Part shown: in pieces, positions 22,980 through 31,598 of the stretch
How positions within the stretch are numbered: position 1 is the stretch's first letter
Layout: each line of letters opens with the position of its first letter
DNA from: UBA2784 sp964494625
GTDB lineage: Bacteria > Pseudomonadota > Alphaproteobacteria > Micropepsales > Micropepsaceae
NCBI GenBank assembly: GCA_964494625.1
Contig: CAZBRT010000001.1
Location: 248,001-312,000 of the forward strand
Reading direction: 5' to 3'
DNA length: 64,000 nucleotides
The notes under the pieces: model-generated
Databases searched by the model: none
Told to the model about the DNA's origin: nothing
The model's input: the letters and a program-made list of their open reading frames with translations, nothing else
Translations under genes and position numbers: made by a program

Positions 22980-23552
22980 CTATGCCGGCTTTTTGTCCGC
23001 CCGCTTGCCGCGCCTTGCGGCTTTGGTGCGGGCGCGGACCATAACAGCATCGGACGGAAAGTCCCAAATACCGGCAGGCCCCCGGCCCATATTTTTGCCC
23101 TTGCCCGGCAGCAGCAGCTGTGAAAGCGCCAGGCGGATGCGGGCAGGCGCCGAGGCATCGAAGGCAGAGAGGGAAAGCACAGGCAATCCGAATGCTTCAA
23201 AGCCCGCCAAATGGTGGGGCCGCGCGTCAGGCAAGCGCTCAATGCGTTTCCTTTCCGCCACCAGCATGACGACCAGCCGGACAGGCGCCACACGCAGGAA
23301 TGGCAGGCGGGCAATGCCCGCCCCGCGCACCTCCAGAAGTCCTGCGAGTTTTTCCGGTGCGCGACCGCAGAGCGTACCCGACTTCACAAAGGGCTCCACC
23401 CGGTCATCGGCGACAAGCCTTGCGCCACCGTCAATGAGGCGAAGCGCAAGATCGGATTTTCCCGCGCCCGGCGGCCCGATGATGAGGACGCCCGCGCCCT
23501 TGATCGCAACCAGGGCCGCGTGGATCGTCTTTCCCGATTTGTGCGGTGTCAT
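22980..23552 (-). CDS. hprK: HPr kinase/phosphorylase, C-terminal-domain-only form
   Basis: 190 residues, much shorter than the Gram-positive enzyme because only the kinase domain is present, as in other alphaproteobacteria. The P-loop is GPPGAGKSDLALRL near residue 26, followed by GARLVADDRVE and GLLEVRGAGI, matching the HPrK signature region. It phosphorylates HPr on Ser48, linking carbon or nitrogen state to ChvG/ChvI. Its ATG overlaps the ChvG stop by 4 bases. The last 25 residues are a basic tail. Confidence 0.92.
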   Translation of the reverse strand: MTPHKSGKTIHAALVAIKGAGVLIIGPPGAGKSDLALRLIDGGARLVADDRVEPFVKSGTLCGRAPEKLAGLLEVRGAGIARLPFLRVAPVRLVVMLVAERKRIERLPDARPHHLAGFEAFGLPVLSLSAFDASAPARIRLALSQLLLPGKGKNMGRGPAGIWDFPSDAVMVRARTKAARRGKRADKKPA

Positions 23553-25261
23553 GCGGGCAGTGTCACGATGAAACGCGCGCCCGCGATGGCGCCGGTTTCA
23601 GGATCGCGCCGGTTCTCCGCACGGATGGTGCCGCCATGCACTTCGACGATCTGGCGCGAGATCGACAGCCCCAGCCCTGAATTGCGGCCAAAGCCGTGCT
23701 CTTCGGGGCGTGACGTATAAAAACGCCGGAAGATCGTCTCGAGATTTTCGGGCGGGATGCCCGGCCCCCTATCCTCGACAATGATGACGACATGGCCATC
23801 CTGCCTGCGGACACTGAGCAGGACCTCCGCACCTTCCGGACTGAAGGAGACCGCGTTTTCAACAAGGTTCGACAGGACCTGCCCCAATGACCCCGCAAGG
23901 CCCGGCACGACGAGATCGCCCTGCGCTTCCGGAACATCGGCGCGCACGCCGACCTTGCCGCCGCGGTTGTTGAAGAGATCGGCCATCGTGTTTGCGAGAA
24001 GCGCCAGATCGACGGGGGCCGCCTTGGCGCGCGAGAGTTCCGCATCCAGCCGCGAGGCGTCGGAGATGTCGCTCACAAGGCGGTTGACGCGGCTTACATC
24101 CGCCTCGATCACCTCCATGAGGCGGGCGCGGGATTTTTCGTCACGGGCGATGCGCATGGTCTCGACTGCGCTGCGCAGCGAGGTCAGCGGGTTCTTGATC
24201 TCGTGGGCGACGTCGGCCGCAAATTGCTCGATCGCATCGATGCGGTCATAGAGCGCGTCCGTCATGTCGCGCAGGGAGCCCGACAATTCGCCGATCTCGT
24301 CATGGCGATGGGTGAAATCGGGAATGGCGACGCGGTCCGTTGCAAGATGGCGCACCTGATCGGCAGCCTCGGCCAGCGCCTTGACCGGCCGCGCGATGAA
24401 ACGCGAAAGCGCGATGGATGCAAAGATCATGGCAAAGAGCGCAACCAGAGCGACCTGGAAAATCGCCAGACGCTCCGAGCGCACGATGCGCGAGATGTCG
24501 TCACCTTCGGTCGAGAGCATGAGAACGCCCAGCACCAGCTGGAAGCGCTGCACCGGCACGGCAACCGAAATCACCAGCTCGCCCGACGAGTTGATGCGTA
24601 CGGCGCTTGCCTCCTCGGCCCCCAAAGCGAGGCGCACTTCCTCGTAGGCCGCGCCGTCGCGGCCATCGAGTTCGATATAGGGCGGATAGCGGCCGCCCGG
24701 CACGAAGTCCGCCAGCCAGTCATAGATGCGGTCGAAAAACTCCAGTGAAAGCCAGCCGCCATCCGGCGGCGGCAGCTGGAACGATTCAACACCGGCTGAC
24801 GGCAGAAGCTGGCGGGTGTCGAGCATCAAGACGCCGCGCGCATCGAACACCCGGCTGCGGGTTGCGGTGGGGCCGGCCAGTCGCCGCAACAGGGGGATGG
24901 CCGATTCCCGATTGATGGTCGTCGCTTCGGGGCCTTCGGTTGCACCCTCAGCAAGGGCCGCCGCCATGATCGCGCCCTGTGTCTTCAGGGAAAGGATGCG
25001 TTCCTCGATCAGGCTGACGCGCGAGACATTCACATAAAGGACGCCGCCGATCAGCAAGACCAGCGCCACGAGATTGAGAAGGATGATGCGCAGCGTCAGC
25101 GGCGAGAAGCGGCGCTTGCGCCGGAAGATGCGCAGGCGCGCACGCGCGCGCCTCAGTCCCCGCGCAGCAAGCCCGGCGATGCGTGCCGCCAATCCTGCAT
25201 CCGGGCCGCCATCATCCGGCGGCGTATCACGCGAGGGTCCCGGGCGGTCAGACGCGCTCAT
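23549..25261 (-). CDS. chvG: ChvG-type membrane sensor histidine kinase
   Basis: 570 residues. There are two membrane segments (about 53-75 and 268-290) around a periplasmic sensing region of the ChvG/ExoS type, a HAMP linker (FIARPVKALAEAADQV), a DHp domain with phospho-His in DVAHEIKNPLTSLR near 350, and a catalytic domain with NLVENAVSF, EDRGPGIPP and GLGLSISRQIVEVHGG. It phosphorylates ChvI, with which it overlaps by 4 bases. In rhizobia and relatives ChvG/ChvI controls acid and envelope stress and succinoglycan or virulence genes; targets here are unknown. Confidence 0.95.
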   Translation of the reverse strand: MSASDRPGPSRDTPPDDGGPDAGLAARIAGLAARGLRRARARLRIFRRKRRFSPLTLRIILLNLVALVLLIGGVLYVNVSRVSLIEERILSLKTQGAIMAAALAEGATEGPEATTINRESAIPLLRRLAGPTATRSRVFDARGVLMLDTRQLLPSAGVESFQLPPPDGGWLSLEFFDRIYDWLADFVPGGRYPPYIELDGRDGAAYEEVRLALGAEEASAVRINSSGELVISVAVPVQRFQLVLGVLMLSTEGDDISRIVRSERLAIFQVALVALFAMIFASIALSRFIARPVKALAEAADQVRHLATDRVAIPDFTHRHDEIGELSGSLRDMTDALYDRIDAIEQFAADVAHEIKNPLTSLRSAVETMRIARDEKSRARLMEVIEADVSRVNRLVSDISDASRLDAELSRAKAAPVDLALLANTMADLFNNRGGKVGVRADVPEAQGDLVVPGLAGSLGQVLSNLVENAVSFSPEGAEVLLSVRRQDGHVVIIVEDRGPGIPPENLETIFRRFYTSRPEEHGFGRNSGLGLSISRQIVEVHGGTIRAENRRDPETGAIAGARFIVTLPA

Positions 25262-25971
25262 TCCTTGTAGCGGTAACCCACGCCATAGAGCGTCTCGATG
25301 GCGTCGAAATTGTCATCGACATGCTTGAACTTCTTGCGCAGGCGCTTGATGTGGCTGTCGATGGTGCGGTCATCGACATAGACCTGGTCGTCATAGGCCG
25401 CGTCCATCAGATTGTCGCGGCTTTTGACAAAGCCCGGGCGCTGGGCCAGCGCATGAAGGATCAGGAATTCGGTGACGGTCAGCGTCACGTCGCGGCCATC
25501 CCATGTGCAGGCATGGCGCTGCGGATCGAGCATCAGCTTGCCGCGCGTCAGGGCGGGTTCGACACCTTCGACAATTTTCTGGGCCTCGCCGCTTTTGTCG
25601 CGGGCGCGCGCTTCGGCACGGCGCAGGACGGCGCGCACGCGCTCCAGCAACAGGCGCTGCGAGAAGGGCTTGCGGATGAAATCATCAGCGCCCATCGAAA
25701 GCCCCACCACCTCGTCGATCTCCTCGTCCTTGGACGTGAGGAAGATGACCGGCATGTCGCTTTTCTGGCGCAGGCGCCGCAGCACTTCCATGCCGTCCAT
25801 GCGCGGCATCTTGATGTCGAGGATCGCAAGGTCGGGCGGCGTTGCCGTCAGCGCCGTCAGGGCCGACGCGCCGTCATTATACGTGCGCACATGATAGCCC
25901 TCCTGTTCGAGGGCAATCGAGACCGAGGTCAGGATGTTGCGGTCGTCATCAACGAGGGCAATGGTCGGCAT
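25258..25971 (-). CDS. chvI: ChvI-type OmpR-family response regulator
   Basis: 237 residues from the ATG at 25971, which begins the receiver domain directly; the longer frame to 26115 is upstream leader. The receiver has the acidic pair in ALVDDD, phospho-acceptor D52 in LAILDIKMPRMDG, T in FLTSK and K in FIRKPF. The C-terminal winged helix includes LTVTEFLILHALAQRPG and DDRTIDSHIKRLRKKF. Partner of ChvG. It is divergent from pckA, an arrangement also seen in rhizobia. Confidence 0.95.
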   Translation of the reverse strand: MPTIALVDDDRNILTSVSIALEQEGYHVRTYNDGASALTALTATPPDLAILDIKMPRMDGMEVLRRLRQKSDMPVIFLTSKDEEIDEVVGLSMGADDFIRKPFSQRLLLERVRAVLRRAEARARDKSGEAQKIVEGVEPALTRGKLMLDPQRHACTWDGRDVTLTVTEFLILHALAQRPGFVKSRDNLMDAAYDDQVYVDDRTIDSHIKRLRKKFKHVDDNFDAIETLYGVGYRYKE

Positions 25972-26417
25972 GGGCAGAAAAACCCCGGTTCGGAGGCGTC
26001 GGGAAAGCTGACGCCGTGGCTTGCGCGCGCCCATGACCTTGGGCGCAAGGTCTTGGGTGTGCGGGGAAAGTTGGCGCAACCGTTGCCAGATTCGGGGGCA
26101 AAAGAAAGGCCGCAATCAGCCCAAGGACCGGGCGCGCAGCAATGTATTGCCCTTCCTCGGCAGAAATATTCCGCAAAATCAATTGATTAACCTGAAAACC
26201 GGGTTCCGCAACGCAAACGGGCGCTGTCCCTTTGCCGCCCTTGCATTCCGGGCGGGCGTTCGGGCAGTTATGACGTTCTGTCCGGGCACGAGAAATTCCG
26301 GCGCCCCACGTAAATGGCGCATGGCCGGTCCGGACGGGATGAACGGTGGGGTGGATGTCCCGTGCGGAAATGCCGGCGCCCCTTGCCATGCGCGTTCAAG
26401 TTCAAGGGAGCATCCAG
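25972..26417. other. Divergent chvI/pckA regulatory region
   Basis: About 446 bases without a gene. It contains a perfect 12-bp palindrome AATCAATTGATT at 26177-26188 in a locally AT-rich stretch, a candidate regulator site or part of the pckA promoter (TTGATT at 26183-26188). No clean -10 was identified. The PckA frame extends upstream into this region but lacks family resemblance there. Confidence 0.5.
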
Positions 26418-28034
26418 GTGAAAGAGACGGGCACGATCATTTCCAGTCACGGGCTTGGCCTTCACGGCCTGCGCAATGTCGCAGCCGCCCACTGGAACCT
26501 TGGACCGGCGGCACTTTATCAGGAAGCGATCCGCCGCGGCGAAGGCGAGCTTGCCAAGGATGGCCCGCTCGTCGTGAAGACCGGACAGCACACGGGCCGC
26601 TCGGCCGGCGACAAGTTCACCGTGCGCGACAGCCTCACCGAGAATGCGCTCTGGTGGGACAACAACAAGCCGATGAGCCCCGCCCATTTCGAGGCGCTGG
26701 AAGAAGCCTTCATCGCCTATGCGCAGGGCCGCGAGTTGTTCGTGCAGGACCTGCATGGCGGCGCGGACCTGACCCACCGCCTCAAGGTGCGCGTCATCAC
26801 CGAATACGCCTGGCACTCGCTTTTCATCCGCAACCTCCTCATCCGCCCCGATGTTGCCGAGCTTGCGAATTTCCTGCCCGCGTTCACGATCATCGACTTC
26901 CCGGGCTTTGTCGCCGATCCCAAGCGCCACGGCACGGTTTCGCCGACTGTCATCGGCGTCAATTTCACCAAAAAGCTCATCCTCATCGGCGGCACGTCAT
27001 ATGCGGGCGAGATGAAGAAGTCGGTCTTTACGATCCTCAATTTCCTTTTGCCGGAAAAGCGCGTGATGCCGATGCATTGCTCGGCCAATGTCGGCAAGGA
27101 CGGCAAGTCGGCGATCTTCTTCGGCCTCTCTGGCACCGGCAAGACAACGCTTTCGGCAGATGCATCACGTACGCTGATCGGTGATGACGAGCATGGCTGG
27201 TCGGAAGCAGGCGTCTTCAATTTCGAGGGCGGCTGCTATGCCAAGATGATCCGGCTTTCGCCCGAAGCCGAGCCGGAGATTTTCGCCACCACACGGCGTT
27301 TCGGCACGGTGCTTGAGAACGTGGTGATGGACCCGGCAACCCGCGTGCTTGACCTTGACGATGCAACGCTCGCCGAAAATTCGCGCGGTGCCTATCCGAT
27401 CGATTTCATTCCCAATGCATCGGCCACGGGCCGGGCGGGCCATCCGTCGAATGTCATCATGCTGACGGCAGATGCGTTCGGCGTGCTGCCGCCGATCGCC
27501 AAGCTCACACCCAGCCAGGCGATGTACCATTTCCTTTCGGGCTTCACGGCGAAGGTTGCGGGTACCGAGAAGGGCCTTGGCAAGGAGCCGCAACCTACAT
27601 TTTCCACCTGCTTTGGCGCGCCCTTCATGCCGCGGCACCCTTCGGTCTATGGCAATCTCCTCAAGGAGCTGATCGCCGAACACAAGGTCAGCTGCTGGCT
27701 CGTCAACACGGGCTGGACGGGCGGCGCCTACGGGCAGGGTTCGCGCATGCCGATCAAGGCGACGCGCGCGCTTCTCAATGCGGCACTTGATGGCAGTCTC
27801 GCCAAAGCCGAGATGCGGATTGATCCTTGGTTCGGCTTCCAGGTGCCGGTCAGCGTGCCGGGCGTCGAGCCGCGCATCCTCAATCCGCGCGAGACCTGGA
27901 GCGACAAAGGCGCCTATGACGCGCAGGCGGGCAAGCTGGTGCAAATGTTCGTCAAGAACTTCGAGAAGTTCGAGGCGCATGTGACACCGGAAGTCCGCGC
28001 CGCCGCACCGGGCGTGTCGAAGGCTGCGGAGTAG
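26418..28034 (+). CDS. pckA: Phosphoenolpyruvate carboxykinase (ATP)
   Basis: 538 residues from a GTG at 26418, preceded by AAGGGAG; ATGs at 26346 and 26388 would add residues unlike the family N-terminus. It converts oxaloacetate and ATP to phosphoenolpyruvate, the entry step of gluconeogenesis. Visible motifs are KTGQHTGRSAGDKF near 50, the P-loop GLSGTGKTTLS near 235, GDDEHGWS just after it and FEGGCYAK near 275. It is divergent from chvI and ends in a strong terminator at 28063-28098. Confidence 0.96.
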   Translation: MKETGTIISSHGLGLHGLRNVAAAHWNLGPAALYQEAIRRGEGELAKDGPLVVKTGQHTGRSAGDKFTVRDSLTENALWWDNNKPMSPAHFEALEEAFIAYAQGRELFVQDLHGGADLTHRLKVRVITEYAWHSLFIRNLLIRPDVAELANFLPAFTIIDFPGFVADPKRHGTVSPTVIGVNFTKKLILIGGTSYAGEMKKSVFTILNFLLPEKRVMPMHCSANVGKDGKSAIFFGLSGTGKTTLSADASRTLIGDDEHGWSEAGVFNFEGGCYAKMIRLSPEAEPEIFATTRRFGTVLENVVMDPATRVLDLDDATLAENSRGAYPIDFIPNASATGRAGHPSNVIMLTADAFGVLPPIAKLTPSQAMYHFLSGFTAKVAGTEKGLGKEPQPTFSTCFGAPFMPRHPSVYGNLLKELIAEHKVSCWLVNTGWTGGAYGQGSRMPIKATRALLNAALDGSLAKAEMRIDPWFGFQVPVSVPGVEPRILNPRETWSDKGAYDAQAGKLVQMFVKNFEKFEAHVTPEVRAAAPGVSKAAE

Positions 28035-28062
28035 GCGCGGCGTCCGATCTTTACGACCTGTT

Positions 28063-28098
28063 AAGGCCCGCCCCGGCGAAAGTCGCGGCGGGCCTTTT
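28063..28098 (+). terminator. Rho-independent terminator after pckA
   Basis: The 10-base stem AAGGCCCGCC / GGCGGGCCTT encloses a 14-base partly paired loop and is followed by T residues, 28 bases after the pckA stop. Confidence 0.85.
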
Positions 28099-28169
28099 CA
28101 CGCGTACTTAACGGCACGGAAGCGATGATCGGCGCTTCGGACACCATACTCCCGGACACGAACCCGCCT

Positions 28170-29864
28170 ATGGCCGCGCAGATCCACTACGAAGTCTTCG
28201 TGCGCAAAGGTCCGAAATCGGGCTGGGCACTGCATGATGCCATTTCCAGCCGCAGCAATGCGATCAAGATGGCGGAGGCCATCATGGCCGCCAATGAGGC
28301 GGGCGCCGTCAAGGTCATGAAGGAGACCTATAACGAGGCGACCGGCGATTTCATGAGCCTCAAGATTTTCGAGGACGGCGCCGACAAGGTGCGCGTGGCC
28401 CCGGAAGCCGAAGAGGCGCCGAATGCCATTCCCTGCTTCACGCCGGAAGACCTTTACTCGGTCCATTCGCGTGCAACCATCGGCCGGCTTCTGGCCGACT
28501 CGCTGTCGCGCTGGAAACTGACGGTCATTGAACTCATCCACCGCGCCGATGCGCTGGATCGGCTGGAAGCAACCGGCACCATCTTCCAGCATGCGGTCCA
28601 GAAAGTCGCCATCGCACAGGCAAGCACCACCGATGCCGGTGTCGCCAAAATCATGAAGGCGCTCCTTGATCTCACCGACCGTGCGATCAAGCGCGTCTAC
28701 AAGGACGAGAAGGCCGGACGCCTTGTTGATTGCAGCGATGCCGCCTCCCTTGCCGCGCACGCGCGCAAGGTGGCGGGCGAACCGGATGCGGCCTATCTTT
28801 TCTGTGCGGCGCTGGCGAAATTCCTTGCGCCTGCCAGGACGTGGAGCGAAAAACTTCAGCGCGTCGCCGACATCGTGCACGAGATTCCCGCTGATGCGCG
28901 TGAGCGGCCCATTGTAATCGCTTCCGCCGGCAGCATCATTGCCGAGCTTCTGAACGGTGCCGCCGCTTTGCAGGAACTGATCGGCAGCCAGCAGGACCTT
29001 GGCAGCGCGATGATCGTGCTTGCCGATCTTTTCTGCGGCCGCAGGGTCGAGGGGGCGTCACCCGGTTTTGCCATCCTTGCTGCCGAATTCGCGGCGGGCC
29101 GCTTTGACGAAGCACGGATCGCGGTCGGCAAGCGCGTGGTGGCCGAAGTCCGCTCGGGCCGCAAGCTGGCGGCTGACCTTGAAACCGAGCTGAAACATCT
29201 CAAGCAGATCGTCACGCGCCTTGTGATCGGTGCGGGCGCGTGGCTGCAGCAGGAAGACATCGTCGCCGCCGTCACCATCCGCTCCAAACGCTATGTCGCA
29301 TCCGACACGCTGGAGGCATGGCTCAAGCCCGCGCAAGGGCCTGACGCGCGAATCGAGCGCCTGATCGCGCTTGAGGAAAACGTGGTCGGCCCCGAGAACA
29401 AGCGCGCGCTGGCCGCCGTGATGATGGGACAGATTTCGTCACCACAGATGGAGACGGCCTTCCTTGATCCGCGCCATGGCATGGATGTGCGCCTGAAGCG
29501 GCTTGCGCTTCACCAGCGCCGCATCCTCAAATCCAACCTGCCCGATCTGCAGAAGCGCCAGCTCGCCGAGGTTCTGGACCGGCTTTCGCTGAAAATCGCG
29601 GAGGGTGGCAAGTGGTTCGACATGCTTGCGCGTGATGCGAAGCCCAATGCGCTGATGATCGTCAAGCTCCTGGCCGATGGCGCTTTGACGGACGGGGTCA
29701 TGTCGCAGCGCGCGCGCGCCTTTGCCGAAAAACATCTGGGGGGTTCTGCCGCTTCCGGCAAAGGCAAAGGCGATGCCGCTGCCCTGTCGCTCCTCAATAC
29801 GGCGCTGGCGGCCGTCGAAGGTGACGCCAAACCGGCCCCGGCCACGCAGGCAAAGGCAGGCTGA
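28170..29864 (+). CDS. Conserved uncharacterised 564-residue alphaproteobacterial protein
   Basis: About 564 residues from the ATG at 28170, which matches where a recognisable N-terminal block begins (YEVFVRKGPKSGWALHD, then AIKMAEAIMAANEAGAVKV). A GGAAG site instead favours an ATG at 28125, adding 15 residues. I have seen the first 75 residues as a conserved block in alphaproteobacterial proteins of unknown function. The rest is mostly alpha-helical, charged and soluble, with no membrane segment or catalytic motif I can name; the last 40 residues are Ala/Gly/Lys-rich and probably disordered. It stands alone between the pckA terminator and ahcY. Confidence 0.75.
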   Translation: MAAQIHYEVFVRKGPKSGWALHDAISSRSNAIKMAEAIMAANEAGAVKVMKETYNEATGDFMSLKIFEDGADKVRVAPEAEEAPNAIPCFTPEDLYSVHSRATIGRLLADSLSRWKLTVIELIHRADALDRLEATGTIFQHAVQKVAIAQASTTDAGVAKIMKALLDLTDRAIKRVYKDEKAGRLVDCSDAASLAAHARKVAGEPDAAYLFCAALAKFLAPARTWSEKLQRVADIVHEIPADARERPIVIASAGSIIAELLNGAAALQELIGSQQDLGSAMIVLADLFCGRRVEGASPGFAILAAEFAAGRFDEARIAVGKRVVAEVRSGRKLAADLETELKHLKQIVTRLVIGAGAWLQQEDIVAAVTIRSKRYVASDTLEAWLKPAQGPDARIERLIALEENVVGPENKRALAAVMMGQISSPQMETAFLDPRHGMDVRLKRLALHQRRILKSNLPDLQKRQLAEVLDRLSLKIAEGGKWFDMLARDAKPNALMIVKLLADGALTDGVMSQRARAFAEKHLGGSAASGKGKGDAAALSLLNTALAAVEGDAKPAPATQAKAG

Positions 29865-29904
29865 GGCAGGCTGTAGCCGGGCCTTCAACTACCCCCGAAG
29901 TCAC

Positions 29905-29920
29905 ATAAAGATTTCTTTAT
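29905..29920. promoter_or_regulatory. ATAAAGA-N2-TCTTTAT palindrome upstream of ahcY (SahR-like site)
   Basis: A perfect 7+2+7 inverted repeat, 98 bases before the ahcY ATG. From memory it resembles operators proposed for SahR, an ArsR-family regulator of S-adenosylhomocysteine recycling genes. No such regulator gene lies in this window, so assignment is by motif and target gene only. Confidence 0.55.
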
Positions 29921-30018
29921 ATGGCGCTTGCCCGGGTGCGGGGCGGCCTGCTAAAGGCTTGGCCCTCTTCCACTTGCGGTGCCGCCCTTGCGGCATGCCG
30001 CCCCAGGGCAGTTTCCCC

Positions 30019-31422
30019 ATGACCCATTTTTCCGACTTCCGCGTGGCCGACATGTCGCTGGCCGAATTTGGCCGCAAGGAAATCTCGCTGGCCGAGACCG
30101 AGATGCCCGGCCTTATGGCCATCCGTGCCGAACATGCCGGCAGCAAGCCGCTCAAGGGCGCCCGCATCGCAGGCTGCCTGCACATGACGATCCAGACCGC
30201 CGTCCTCATCGAGACGCTGACGGCGCTGGGCGCCGAAGTGCGCTGGAGCTCGTGCAATATTTTCTCGACGCAGGATCATGCGGCGGCCGCGATTGCGGCG
30301 GCCAAGGTTCCCGTCTTTGCCGTCAAGGGCGAGACGCTGGAAGAATACTGGGATTATGTCGCGCGCATCTTTGAATGGCACGATGGCGGTACGCCCAACC
30401 TCATCCTTGATGATGGCGGCGACGCGACCATGCTCGTGCATCACGGGCTTCGCGCTGAAAACGGTGATGCCGCGTTTCTCGACAAGCCGGGCAACGAGGA
30501 AGAGGAAGCGTTCTTCGCTCTCATCAAGAAGCTGCTCAAGCAGCGCCCGGGCTGGTTTGCGCAATGCGCCGCCAACATCAAGGGCGTGTCGGAGGAAACA
30601 ACCACCGGCGTCCACCGCCTCTACATCATGGCGCGCGAGGGCCGTCTCCTGTTCCCCGCCATCAACGTCAATGACAGCGTGACGAAGTCGAAATTCGACA
30701 ATCTCTATGGCTGCCGTGAATCGCTGGTGGATGGCATCCGCCGCGGCACCGACGTGATGATGGCGGGCAAGGTCGCGCTGGTCGCGGGCTATGGCGACGT
30801 GGGCAAGGGTTCGGCTGCAAGCCTTCGCCAGGCGGGCTGCCGCGTGATGGTGACCGAAATCGATCCCATCTGCGCGCTGCAGGCGGCGATGGAGGGCTAT
30901 GAAGTCGTCACCATGGAAGATGCAGCGCCGCGCGCCGACATTTTCGTGACCGCCACCGGCAATGTGGATGTCATCACGGTTGACCACATGCGGGCGATGA
31001 AGGACCGCGCCATCGTGTGCAACATCGGCCATTTCGACAGCGAGATCCAGGTGGCCGGCCTGCGCAATTTCCGCTGGACCAACATCAAGCCGCAGGTGGA
31101 CGAGATCGCGTTCCCCGATGGCAAGCGGATCATCCTTTTGTCGGAAGGCCGCCTCGTCAATCTCGGCAATGCCATGGGACATCCGAGCTTTGTCATGTCG
31201 GCGTCCTTCTCGAACCAGACACTGGCGCAGCTTGAACTGTGGCAGAACGGCGCGAAGTACGAGCGCCAAGTCTATACGCTGCCCAAGAAGCTTGATGAGA
31301 AGGTGGCCGAACTGCATCTGGCCAAGGTCGGCGCCAGGCTGACCAAGCTCAGCCCCAAGCAGGCGGAATATATCGGCGTCACCGACGAGAAGCCCTTCAA
31401 GCCGGAACATTACCGGTATTGA
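30019..31422 (+). CDS. ahcY: Adenosylhomocysteinase
   Basis: 467 residues from the ATG at 30019; the frame runs upstream to 29722 but only overlaps the preceding gene. It hydrolyses S-adenosylhomocysteine to adenosine and homocysteine, closing the methylation cycle, with bound NAD. Motifs are CLHMTIQTAVLIETL near 52, SSCNIFSTQDHAAAAIA near 77, the NAD-binding GYGDVGKGSA near 257, and the C-terminal KPEHYRY-like ending (PFKPEHYRY). The usual catalytic Lys/Asp context NDSVTKSKFDN is present near 220. Confidence 0.97.
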   Translation: MTHFSDFRVADMSLAEFGRKEISLAETEMPGLMAIRAEHAGSKPLKGARIAGCLHMTIQTAVLIETLTALGAEVRWSSCNIFSTQDHAAAAIAAAKVPVFAVKGETLEEYWDYVARIFEWHDGGTPNLILDDGGDATMLVHHGLRAENGDAAFLDKPGNEEEEAFFALIKKLLKQRPGWFAQCAANIKGVSEETTTGVHRLYIMAREGRLLFPAINVNDSVTKSKFDNLYGCRESLVDGIRRGTDVMMAGKVALVAGYGDVGKGSAASLRQAGCRVMVTEIDPICALQAAMEGYEVVTMEDAAPRADIFVTATGNVDVITVDHMRAMKDRAIVCNIGHFDSEIQVAGLRNFRWTNIKPQVDEIAFPDGKRIILLSEGRLVNLGNAMGHPSFVMSASFSNQTLAQLELWQNGAKYERQVYTLPKKLDEKVAELHLAKVGARLTKLSPKQAEYIGVTDEKPFKPEHYRY

Positions 31423-31598
31423 AGACGTTCGGCGGCAAACAAGTCCGCGTCCGATCCCATTCACCCCCTCGCGCGCCGGGTCCCTTGCGGCCTATCGTGG
31501 GGGGGATGATTCGGCCCTTCTTGGGGGCCGGAAGGCGGCATGTGCCAGCAGGGCCAGAAGACCCGGCAGCGCAAGGCCGCAGGCGGGGCATTGGCAAG

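Noticed and set aside
29921..30018. SAM-II or SAH riboswitch before ahcY
   Set aside because: A GCTAAAG stretch drew attention, but the conserved pseudoknot elements of either riboswitch could not be laid out.
29917..31464. 515-residue antisense frame over ahcY, and similar long frames at 41556-42992, 45514-47274 and 54585-55934
   Set aside because: All lie opposite well-supported genes, lack ribosome-binding sites and have shadow-type amino-acid composition.
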